From assembly GCA_937997635.1 (NCBI GenBank), contig CALLFA010000045.1:1-48319 (forward strand): a stretch of DNA of 48,319 nucleotides. The letters are read 5' to 3'. This DNA comes from an uncultured Saprospiraceae bacterium (lineage in GTDB: Bacteria; Bacteroidota; Bacteroidia; Chitinophagales; Saprospiraceae). The first letter of the stretch is position 1. Every line of letters begins with the position of its first letter. Below the pieces are notes generated by a model. That model had not been told where the DNA came from, ran no database searches, and was given only the letters and a program-made list of their open reading frames with translations. Positions 41,005-48,319 of this stretch are shown piece after piece. The translations under genes and the position numbers were made by a program.

Positions 41005-44000
41005 ATGAAAAAAATGTTTACGTCACTGTTCTTGCTCTTTATTTGCTGGTCATATACTAGCGTGATGCAAGCACAGAATCCAACTACCATCTCAAATGCA
41101 GAGGTAAAACCGTTAAACCTTATAAAAATAACTCAGCCTGTGCGTGACATTAACACAGCGCACGATGGCAACGTTGTCAGATATCCTAAAATCGGCTACC
41201 ATCCGAAAAAGGATTGGCCATTGCACGAGATCACAAATAAAGATGCTCTTCCAAATGGGATTGATCCTGCATGGCAGCTGAACTATGCGCCTAGGAATAC
41301 GCAAAAAATCCTCTTAAATCAATGGGAAGGACAAGGCCCAGGTAATTCTACCTTTTCTCCAGGAGATCCAGCTTTGGATGTAGGACCAAATCATGTCGTC
41401 CAAATGGTTAATGGAATTGGCGGGTCAAATGTGGAGATTTGGGATAAAGCTGGTAACTCCTTGACTTCATTTATATTTGATGGAGTAACGGGTATTCCAG
41501 GAGCAGGAGATCCCATTGTCATTTATGATCAATTGGCAGATCGTTGGCTGCTAAGTGAGTTTGGGCCTCAAGGTGCAAATGTCTTAATTATTGGCATTTC
41601 GATGACCCCCGATCCGACAGGTGCCTATGCGATATATTCATTTGGTACGCCAAGCTTTCCAGATTATCCTAAATATTCAATATGGAATGATTCCTATATA
41701 GTGACGACAAACGAAACCAATTCTAGAATTTATGCCTTAGATCGAGTCAAAATGCTTGCTGGAGATCCAACCGCAACTGCACAACAATTCGATATCATGA
41801 ACTTCCAAACAATAGGTTTTCAAGCAGCTACTCCTGTAAATTTAGATGGTACGACATTGCCTCCCACCGGAGCACCAGGTATGTTTATGCGAATGGCAGA
41901 TGATGGATGGTCAGGAGTAAATCAAGACCGATTAGAAATATTTGAGATGAACATTGATTTTAACAACGCAGCTAACTCGTCCATTACAGGCCCCTTTAAC
42001 TTGCCGACTCAGCCTTTTGATACAGAGCTAAATGGATTTACCGCTTTTTCTGCTATCGCTCAACCAGGAACAAACTTAGAATTAGATCCATTGAGAGAAG
42101 TTTTGATGAATAAGATTATTTACAGAAATTTTGGCTCTTACGAGGCATTGGTTTGTAATCATGTGACAGATGTTACAGGTAATGATGATGCTGGTGTTCG
42201 TTGGTACGAACTACGTAGAACTGGTGGCACAAGTGGAGCATGGACTATTTTCCAACAAGGCACCTATTCACCAGACAATACAAGCCGCTGGATGGCTGCC
42301 ATAGGCTTGAATGATGATGGGTCTATTGGTTTGGCTTACAATGTTTCGGATGCAACAAGTGTTTTTCCTGGTATCAGATACACAGGACGCAAAGAATGTG
42401 ATCCTTTGGGTGTTATGACCTGGCCTGAAACTACTATTATAGAAGGGAGTACTGCAAGTAATAGTAACAGATATGGGGATTACAGCACCTTAACGGTAGA
42501 TCCTGTCGATGGTACCTTTTGGGTAACGGCCCAGTATAGCCCTACACCTGCTTGGGCCACTAGAGTTGCACATTTTGAAATCCCATTTGATTGCTTTGGC
42601 ATTAATTTACTAGCTTCTGTTACAGACCAAATTATTTGTCAACCAGATGATGCTGTTTTTGATTTTGAAATGGAATTTTTAGGAGGGTTTACTGGCAATG
42701 TCAACTTTTCTGTCACAGGACTTCCAGCAGGTGCAACTGCAACGTTTAGTGCAAATCCAGCTAACAGTGCTGGAATGTACAACATGACAGTCAGTAACAC
42801 TGGTGCAGCAACTCCTGGCACTTATCCTCTTACCATCACAGCAACAGATGGTACTGAATCTGATATGTTGATAGTGAATCTTACCATTGATGGTGCAATA
42901 ACGACTGCTCCCACATTATTAACTCCTGCGAACAATGCCACAGGTGTAACAACATCTCCAAATTATACATGGAATCCAGTTGCAGGTGCAAGTTCTTATG
43001 TCATTGAAATAGCTACTGACGCTGCTTTCACAAATATAATAGAAACTGCCACTGTAACAGGAACATCACATGCAGGTATGATTTTAAATACAACTACCCA
43101 ATATTTTTGGAGAGTGAGTGCTGAAAATTCATGCGGACAAGGACCGTTTAGTCAAACGTTTAATTTCCAAACAGGAAGTATTAGTTGTACTACAGTCAGC
43201 AGTACTGATACACCAATCATAATCAGTCCAAATGGGACACCAACCATCACTTCAATCATAACTATACCTCCAAATGCAGGAACGGTTACTGATGTAAATA
43301 TTACAAAATTAACTATTGATCACACGTGGGTAGGTGATCTGACAATAACACTTACAGATCCGTCAGGTAACACAGCGACATTATTTAGTGGTATTTGCGG
43401 AAACGTGGACGATGTCAGTATTGTTTTTGATGATGGTGGTGCACCAAATGTCTCGATTCCATGCCCTCCAACAGACGGAAACGCATATCAACCACTAAAT
43501 CTTTTTAATGTATTTAATGGTGGTCCAGCCTCAGGCATTTGGACATTGACTATTGCTGACGGAGCAAATGTTGATGGTGGTGAATTAACATGCTGGGATT
43601 TAGAAGTCTGTTCGATAACTGCAGGCACCTGTCCAGGTACTTTAGCGGCATCAATTACAGCTAGTTCAGATGTTAGCTGCAATGGAGGAACTGACGGTAC
43701 TGCTACAGTTACTGCGACTGGTGGTGTCCTACCATATACATATGCTTGGTCAAATGGGGCAACAACGGCTACTGTTACTGGTTTGGCAGCAGGGACATAT
43801 TCTGTAGTTGTCACAGATGCGGATGGCTGTATGGTAACCGATGATGTTACTATTGCAGAACCAGCTGCTATATCCGCATCAATTACAGCTAGTTCTAATG
43901 TTAACTGTAATGGAGGAAGTGATGGTTCTGCTACAGTCACTGCTAGTGGAGGCACTGCTCCTTATTCTTATGCTTGGTCGAATGGTGCCACTACTGCAAT

Positions 44001-46449
44001 TAATTCTGGTTTAGCAGCCGGTGCATATTCTGTAATTGTTACAGATGCGAATGGGTGTATGGTATCAGCTAATGTTACCCTTACTGAACCGACTGCTATA
44101 TCAAGCTCCATTACAAGCTCCAATGTTAGCTGTAATGGCGGAAGCGATGGCTCTGCAACTGTTACTGCTAATGGAGGCACTGCTCCATATACTTATGCTT
44201 GGTCGAATGGTGCCACTACTGCGACTAATTCTGGTTTAGCAGCGGGTGCATATTCTATAATTGTTACAGATGCGAATGGGTGTACGGCGAACGATAATGT
44301 GAGCATAACGGAACCTCCAGCTATATCTCTGAGTACAAGTTCGAGTCCTGCAAGTTGCGGAGGCAACACGGATGGTTCAGCTTCTGTTACTGCTTCAGGA
44401 GGTACACCAGGCTATACTTATGTATGGTCTAGTGGTGGTACATTGGCTACTGAAAATAATTTGGCTGCAGGGTCTTATACAGTTACTGTTACAGATTCAA
44501 ATGGGTGTACAGAAATAGGTAGTGTCACTGTTACCGCAGGGGGATTAACATGGATTCCAGGATCACCATCTGCGACAGATGCGACTTGTTCAACAGCAAG
44601 TGATGGAACAGCATCTGCAATAGCTACAAACGGTACTCCTCCTTATACTTATGCATGGTCAAATGGTGCTACTGGTTCTACAATTACTGGATTGATTCCG
44701 AGTACTTACTCTGTTGTCGCTACCGATGCGACTGGATGTACTTTGAATGGTTCGGTTACAGTAGGTGCTGGAGCTAGTATCTCTGTATCAGCTACCGGAA
44801 TAGATGAAAGTTGTCTAGCTATAGGAGATGGATCTGCTACAGCAACTGCCACTGGGGGATCAGGGAACTATACATACAGTTGGTCTAATGGTGGGACAAC
44901 CGCTACAATAACAGGTTTAACTGCAGGGACATATACTGTCCTTGCCACTGATGTAAATACTGGATGTTTTGAAAGTACTTCAGTGACGATAAGTTCTGGT
45001 ACAGGTATTTCTGTAACAGTTAGTGGTACGAATGAAAGTTGCATTGGGAATGCAGACGGTTCTGCAACTGCGACTGTTTCGGGGGGATCAGGTAATTACA
45101 GTTATAATTGGTCAAGTGGTGGATCATCTGCCACAGAAACAGGATTGTCTCCAGGGTCATACACAGTTACAGTTACAGATCAGACAACTGGTTGTGATGC
45201 CATAGAAACTGTATCTATATCCTCTGGAACTAGTTTTACAATCAACACGTCATCTACGCCTGCGGATTGTGGTAGTACAAATGGTACAGCGACTGCAACT
45301 GCATCAGGTCCTGGTACATATACATACGCATGGTCAAACGGTGGTGTAGGCTCGACAATAACAGGATTAGCTGGTGGAACATACACTGTTTCGGTGACTG
45401 AATCTCCATCAGGTTGTATGTTGACAGCAACTACGACTGTGGGTGTGAGTGGTGGCATTTCGTTTACGCCAGGCTTTCCAATTGGTAGAGATGAATCATG
45501 TCTTGGCGAAAATGATGGTGCAGTAGGTGCCACTGCGACAGGTGGTATTGCTCCATATACGTACAACTGGGAGGATGCTGCGGGTAATGCATTAACAACA
45601 ATATCAGGATTAGCACCGGGAACATATTTTGTAACTGCGACTGATGCTAGTGGTTGCACTGTCTCTGGTTCGGCGACTGTAAATCCAGGTATTGTGCTTA
45701 ATTGGGTAATGGGACCTGGAGCCATAAATACAACATGTGCAGGTATCAATGATGGTGAAGTATTCGCTACCGCAGGTGGAGGCACAGCGCCATATACCAA
45801 TGTTTGGGTAGATAGTAATGGCAGTACCATTGGAGGCAGTGGTGGCATAGGAAATGGCAGTAGCACTGGCTTAGATAATTTAGGACCTGGTACATATTGT
45901 GTGACTGCCACTGATGCGAATGGTTGTACGATTTCAGATTGTGTAACGGTCATGGACGGTCCCGGTTTAAGCTGGAATCTTTCGCCAACAGCTACTGGAG
46001 AAACTTGTTTTGGAAATTCTAATGGTACAGTAAATGCAGTTCCTACGGGTGGAACAGCTCCTATATCAATAGTCTGGACAAATTCAGCTGGCAATCAAGT
46101 TGGTACCACAGGTTTAGCACCTGGTGTCTATACAGTTGTAGCTACTGATGCTAACGGATGTACCGTATCTGGTTCTGCCACAGTAGCAGCAGGTGTAAAT
46201 GAATACACAATGGCTAACGGCAATATGTTAGTCGGTACTCAAGCTGTTACCCAAGATTTTGAAGTTGACGGAGCAATTGAATCAAATCAATTGGTTACAG
46301 GAGGCAGTGGTGTAAATGTAGATTATGATTCAGGTACTATGATTACATTAAAGCCTGATTTTGAAGTAACACAGTCGACAGTATTTCATGCATTCATTGA
46401 TGGATGTGGTGGTGCGATGCTAAGAGAAACGACAACTGAAAAGAGATAA
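41005..46449 (+). CDS. Secreted beta-propeller-like/P-domain protein with SprB repeats (1814 aa)
   Basis: The signal peptide is residues 1-23 (ending SVMQAQ). Residues about 100-530 are a propeller-like head found in Bacteroidota secreted proteins (DPALDVGPNHVVQMVN, IVIYDQLADRWLLSEF, RWMAAIGLNDDGSIGLAYN, GDYSTLTVDPVDGTFWVTAQY); I see no catalytic motif. Next are an Ig-like domain (~535-630; CQPDDAVFDFEMEF), an FN3 domain (~633-727; SPNYTWNPVAGASSYVIEI) and a proprotein-convertase P-domain (~732-870; HTWVGDLTITLTDPSG, SGIWTLTIADGA). Eleven SprB-type repeats (~875-1731) and a 3-coathanger domain (1732-1814) finish it. P-domains often sit beside secreted proteases, but none is fused here. It is likely a T9SS-exported surface protein, a companion of the fungalysin upstream with which it shares its entire tail. 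Confidence 0.9.
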   Translation: MKKMFTSLFLLFICWSYTSVMQAQNPTTISNAEVKPLNLIKITQPVRDINTAHDGNVVRYPKIGYHPKKDWPLHEITNKDALPNGIDPAWQLNYAPRNTQKILLNQWEGQGPGNSTFSPGDPALDVGPNHVVQMVNGIGGSNVEIWDKAGNSLTSFIFDGVTGIPGAGDPIVIYDQLADRWLLSEFGPQGANVLIIGISMTPDPTGAYAIYSFGTPSFPDYPKYSIWNDSYIVTTNETNSRIYALDRVKMLAGDPTATAQQFDIMNFQTIGFQAATPVNLDGTTLPPTGAPGMFMRMADDGWSGVNQDRLEIFEMNIDFNNAANSSITGPFNLPTQPFDTELNGFTAFSAIAQPGTNLELDPLREVLMNKIIYRNFGSYEALVCNHVTDVTGNDDAGVRWYELRRTGGTSGAWTIFQQGTYSPDNTSRWMAAIGLNDDGSIGLAYNVSDATSVFPGIRYTGRKECDPLGVMTWPETTIIEGSTASNSNRYGDYSTLTVDPVDGTFWVTAQYSPTPAWATRVAHFEIPFDCFGINLLASVTDQIICQPDDAVFDFEMEFLGGFTGNVNFSVTGLPAGATATFSANPANSAGMYNMTVSNTGAATPGTYPLTITATDGTESDMLIVNLTIDGAITTAPTLLTPANNATGVTTSPNYTWNPVAGASSYVIEIATDAAFTNIIETATVTGTSHAGMILNTTTQYFWRVSAENSCGQGPFSQTFNFQTGSISCTTVSSTDTPIIISPNGTPTITSIITIPPNAGTVTDVNITKLTIDHTWVGDLTITLTDPSGNTATLFSGICGNVDDVSIVFDDGGAPNVSIPCPPTDGNAYQPLNLFNVFNGGPASGIWTLTIADGANVDGGELTCWDLEVCSITAGTCPGTLAASITASSDVSCNGGTDGTATVTATGGVLPYTYAWSNGATTATVTGLAAGTYSVVVTDADGCMVTDDVTIAEPAAISASITASSNVNCNGGSDGSATVTASGGTAPYSYAWSNGATTAINSGLAAGAYSVIVTDANGCMVSANVTLTEPTAISSSITSSNVSCNGGSDGSATVTANGGTAPYTYAWSNGATTATNSGLAAGAYSIIVTDANGCTANDNVSITEPPAISLSTSSSPASCGGNTDGSASVTASGGTPGYTYVWSSGGTLATENNLAAGSYTVTVTDSNGCTEIGSVTVTAGGLTWIPGSPSATDATCSTASDGTASAIATNGTPPYTYAWSNGATGSTITGLIPSTYSVVATDATGCTLNGSVTVGAGASISVSATGIDESCLAIGDGSATATATGGSGNYTYSWSNGGTTATITGLTAGTYTVLATDVNTGCFESTSVTISSGTGISVTVSGTNESCIGNADGSATATVSGGSGNYSYNWSSGGSSATETGLSPGSYTVTVTDQTTGCDAIETVSISSGTSFTINTSSTPADCGSTNGTATATASGPGTYTYAWSNGGVGSTITGLAGGTYTVSVTESPSGCMLTATTTVGVSGGISFTPGFPIGRDESCLGENDGAVGATATGGIAPYTYNWEDAAGNALTTISGLAPGTYFVTATDASGCTVSGSATVNPGIVLNWVMGPGAINTTCAGINDGEVFATAGGGTAPYTNVWVDSNGSTIGGSGGIGNGSSTGLDNLGPGTYCVTATDANGCTISDCVTVMDGPGLSWNLSPTATGETCFGNSNGTVNAVPTGGTAPISIVWTNSAGNQVGTTGLAPGVYTVVATDANGCTVSGSATVAAGVNEYTMANGNMLVGTQAVTQDFEVDGAIESNQLVTGGSGVNVDYDSGTMITLKPDFEVTQSTVFHAFIDGCGGAMLRETTTEKR
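43630..46197 (+). repeat. Eleven SprB-type repeats, P-domain protein tail
   Basis: Eleven units, starting after a CPGTL motif as in the fungalysin (APSTCPGTL there, TAGTCPGTL here). Units 1-3 are very similar to each other (NGG(S/T)DG(S/T)ATVTA, SNGATTA), unlike units 1-3 of the neighbour. Units 4-11 match the neighbour's same-rank units closely, for example GFPIGRDESC in unit 9 and GPGAINTTCAGINDGEVF in unit 10. Confidence 0.88.
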
Positions 46450-46460
46450 TCTCTGCTAGT

Positions 46461-46500
46461 AAGGGCAAAGACGAAATACAACAGTCTTTGCCCTTTTATT
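46461..46500 (+). terminator. Rho-independent terminator after the P-domain protein gene
   Basis: AAGGGCAAAGAC (46461-46472) pairs perfectly over 12 bp with GTCTTTGCCCTT (46484-46495) around an 11-base loop. A T-rich tract (TTTTATTTTT) follows. It begins 11 bases past the stop codon. Confidence 0.92.
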
Positions 46501-46509
46501 TTTCTTGTA

Positions 46510-46836
46510 TGACAATCATATACAGGCACGTTGCGAGTCTTTATCCATTTTATATCAAATCGCATCCATCCAAATGATGGGATAAACATCATCTAATGGT
46601 CTGGATTGCCAAATTTTAATATCATTCAACAATGAATATGTAATAAATGGATACTTGTGAAGTTGAATAATTAACACCGTAGCATGACTTTATAAATTCA
46701 AGGCATTGCTCATCCCTTTAGCATAAAGTGAAACCATCACATCTTCAACTTCCTGATTCATGGTCTTGTGTTTAGGAACGGTTACAGGTTCAAAAGTAGA
46801 TACTCTGCCCCGAGGCACTTTTATTTTTACAAAGTT
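46510..46836 (-). pseudogene. Decayed IS256-family (mutator-type) transposase relic
   Basis: Read on the minus strand, 46836-46707 encodes VPRGRVSTFEPVTVPKHKT, then VEDVMVSLYAKGMSN, a characteristic N-terminal region of IS256 transposases. The frame is then lost over ~80 bases. It resumes at 46626-46558 as NDIKIWQSRPLDDVYP, then IIWMDAI, where the Asp of WMD matches the first catalytic Asp of the DDE triad. A TGA at 46555-46557 stands where the family has His before YK. The remaining two thirds of the gene are missing. It is dead, and abuts the repeat array at 46838. No terminal inverted repeats were found. Confidence 0.82.
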
Positions 46837-46837
46837 T

Positions 46838-48165
46838 CTTTCCTAACGACACATGTAAAATCATACATCTGAAATCTTAGATCATAAATCATAAATCCAT
46901 CTAGTTTTAAAACTAGTTTGTGTTTTGGATTGAACGTACTCTGGTTTTAGAAATAGTTATCCTTATACATGCTGGGAGGTAACTGCAAGGACATGCAGCT
47001 TGCTTTCGGTCTTTAGTTTGCCAATCTAACAGATGTATGATTTCAGATTTATGGTTTATGATTTCTGTACTAACAAAGAGAAGCAGATTCGTATTGGTAA
47101 GTGATTGGTTTAAATTTCTTGAGGTGTGACGCCTGCAAGGACATTAAGTCTCTTTCCTCACGAGACATGTAAATTATAGATCTGAAATCTTACATCATAC
47201 ATCATAAATCTATCTAGTAGAAAATGTTCTTGAGGTAGGATGTCTTCAAGGACATTTATCCTGCTTTCGGTCTTTAGTTTACAAATCTAACGGATGTATG
47301 ATTTCAGATTTTTGTGCTCACAAAGAGAAGCAAGACTCGTATTGGTAAGGAATGGTTAAAATTTCTTGAGGTGGGATGTCTTCAAGGATATTGAGTTTCT
47401 TTCCTAACGACACATGTAAAATCATACATCTGAAATCTTAGATCATAAATCATACATCCATCTAGTTTTAAAACTAGTTTGTGTTTTGGATTGAACGTAC
47501 TCTGGTTTTTGAAATAGTCATCCTTATTCATGCTGGGAGGTATCTGCAAGGACATGCAGCCTGCTTTCGGTCTTTAGTTTGCCAATCTAACGGGATGTAT
47601 GATTTCAGATTTTTGTGCTCACAAAGAGAAGCAAGACTCGTCTTAGTAAGAGGTTAAAATTTCTTGAGGAGGGATGTCTTCAAGAATAATAAGTTTCTTT
47701 CCTAACGACACATGTAAAATCATACATCTGAAATCTTCCATCATACATCATAAATCTATCTAGTAGAAAATGTTCTTGAGGAGGGATGTCTTCAAGGATA
47801 TTGAGTTTCTTTCCTAACGACAAATGTAAAATCATACATCTGAAATCTTAGATCATAAATCATAAATCTATGTAGTTTAAAACTAGTTTTTGCTTTGGGC
47901 CGACGTACTTTGGATTTAGAAAAGTCATTTCTTATTCATGCTGCGAGGTATCTGCAAGGACATGCAGCCTGCTTTTCGCCTTTAGTTTGCCAATCTAACG
48001 GATTTATGATTTTGTACTCACAAAGAGAAGCAGATTCGAACTGGTAAGTGATTGGTTTAAATTTCATGAGGTGTGACGCCTGCAAGGACATTGATTCTCT
48101 TTCCTAACGACACATGTAAAATCCTGAAATCTTAGATCATAAATCATACAACTATCTAGTCTTAG
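46838..48165. repeat. Array of long interleaved direct repeats with inverted segments
   Basis: A CTTTCCTAACGACACATG box followed by AAAATCATACATCTGAAATC recurs at 46838, 47152, 47399, 47697, 47809 and 48099, spaced 314, 247, 298, 112 and 290 bp. Between these a second box (TGCAAGGACATGCAGC, then TGCTTTCGGTCTTTAGTTTG) recurs near 46984, 47240, 47543 and 47953. It is followed by GGATGTATGATTTCAGAT, the reverse complement of the first box's tail, so each long unit can fold on itself. A perfect palindrome CTAGTTTTAAAACTAG lies at 46901-46916 and 47462-47477. No coding frame is visible. Role unknown. Confidence 0.88.
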
Positions 48166-48178
48166 CTTCTTTATAATT

Positions 48179-48319
48179 AAAAAAGGAGTTGAAAAACTCA
48201 ACTCCTTTTTATCATCTTATTGGATGGCTATCATTTTCTTAGTGATAACCACATCGTCTACTTTCAGTTGGTAGTATAAGACACCACTACTGACATCGAG
48301 ATCATCTCGTTTCAGCAGA
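48179..48319. repeat. Terminal direct repeat, right copy (terminator plus 3' end of giant gene)
   Basis: Identical to 1-141. It contains the terminator hairpin (48180-48210) and, from the TAA at 48217-48219, the last 34 codons of a minus-strand frame identical to the giant gene's C-terminus. If the molecule is circular, this is simply the same DNA as 1-141 and the unique length is 48178. If linear, it is the 3' end of a second gene with an identical T9SS tail. Confidence 0.95.

Noticed and set aside
45180-46094. Long antisense reading frame (304 codons) opposite the P-domain protein tail, and a similar one at 39883-40566
   Set aside because: Both lie opposite strongly supported repeat-coding DNA. 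Their repetitive Val/Pro-rich translations mirror the sense repeats, and they have no signal, domain or start context of their own.
46838-48165. CRISPR-like array in the right-hand repeats
   Set aside because: Repeat units are over 100 bp, interleaved, irregularly spaced and contain inverted segments. There are no short uniform repeats with unique spacers and no cas genes.
1-48319. Prophage or conjugative element
   Set aside because: No capsid, terminase, integrase, relaxase, replication or partition protein is encoded anywhere in the window.
1-48319. tRNA, rRNA or riboswitch genes
   Set aside because: Non-coding gaps were read on both strands; no cloverleaf, rRNA core or recognisable riboswitch was seen.

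Overview
The window looks like DNA from a Bacteroidota bacterium, most probably a Saprospiraceae-type relative. It carries a type IX secretion (T9SS) type A sorting domain, SprB-type repeats, a 3-coathanger C-terminal domain on three proteins, a CRTAC1-type FG-GAP protein, a fungalysin and a cytophagalysin/pappalysin-type protein. The DNA is AT-leaning, starts lack clear Shine-Dalgarno sites, and most reading frames begin with a signal peptide. The lineage is inferred from protein style, not from a marker gene.

Left arm (1-26473, minus strand). A tight gene cluster runs from an M43-like secreted protein (23207-26473), through two small exported proteins (22802-23131 and 22433-22798), into one enormous gene (39-22430, 7463 codons). 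The last three genes are separated by only 3 and 2 bases. The giant protein is a signal peptide, thousands of residues of Ig/HYR-like modules, a dockerin, a cohesin-like domain and a T9SS sorting tail. An AT-rich 800-bp gap (26474-27273) separates this arm from the plus-strand genes.

Middle (27274-34553). A lamin-tail/DUF11 secreted protein is followed by a LytTR-type DNA-binding regulator with an 18-bp palindrome in its leader. Next come a short REP-like palindrome cluster and a minus-strand FG-GAP/UnbV protein.

Right arm (34787-46449, plus strand). A PA-domain M36 fungalysin (2048 aa) and a beta-propeller/P-domain protein (1814 aa) have unrelated heads. Their tails are colinear: eleven SprB-type repeats plus the same 3-coathanger domain. 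Rho-independent terminators follow both genes.

Tail (46500-48178). This is non-coding: a decayed IS256-family transposase relic, then an array of long interleaved repeats containing inverted segments. The last 141 bases (48179-48319) exactly repeat the first 141, so the sequence closes into a 48178-base circle, or else ends in a second copy of the giant gene's 3' end. No replication, partition, mobilisation or phage gene is visible.

Taken together the window is a surface/secreted-protein island: very large adhesin-like polymers, secreted peptidase-type proteins and one local regulator. The least familiar parts are the four-gene cluster ending in the 7463-residue protein, the M43-like protein with an altered zinc motif, and the paired repeat tails.
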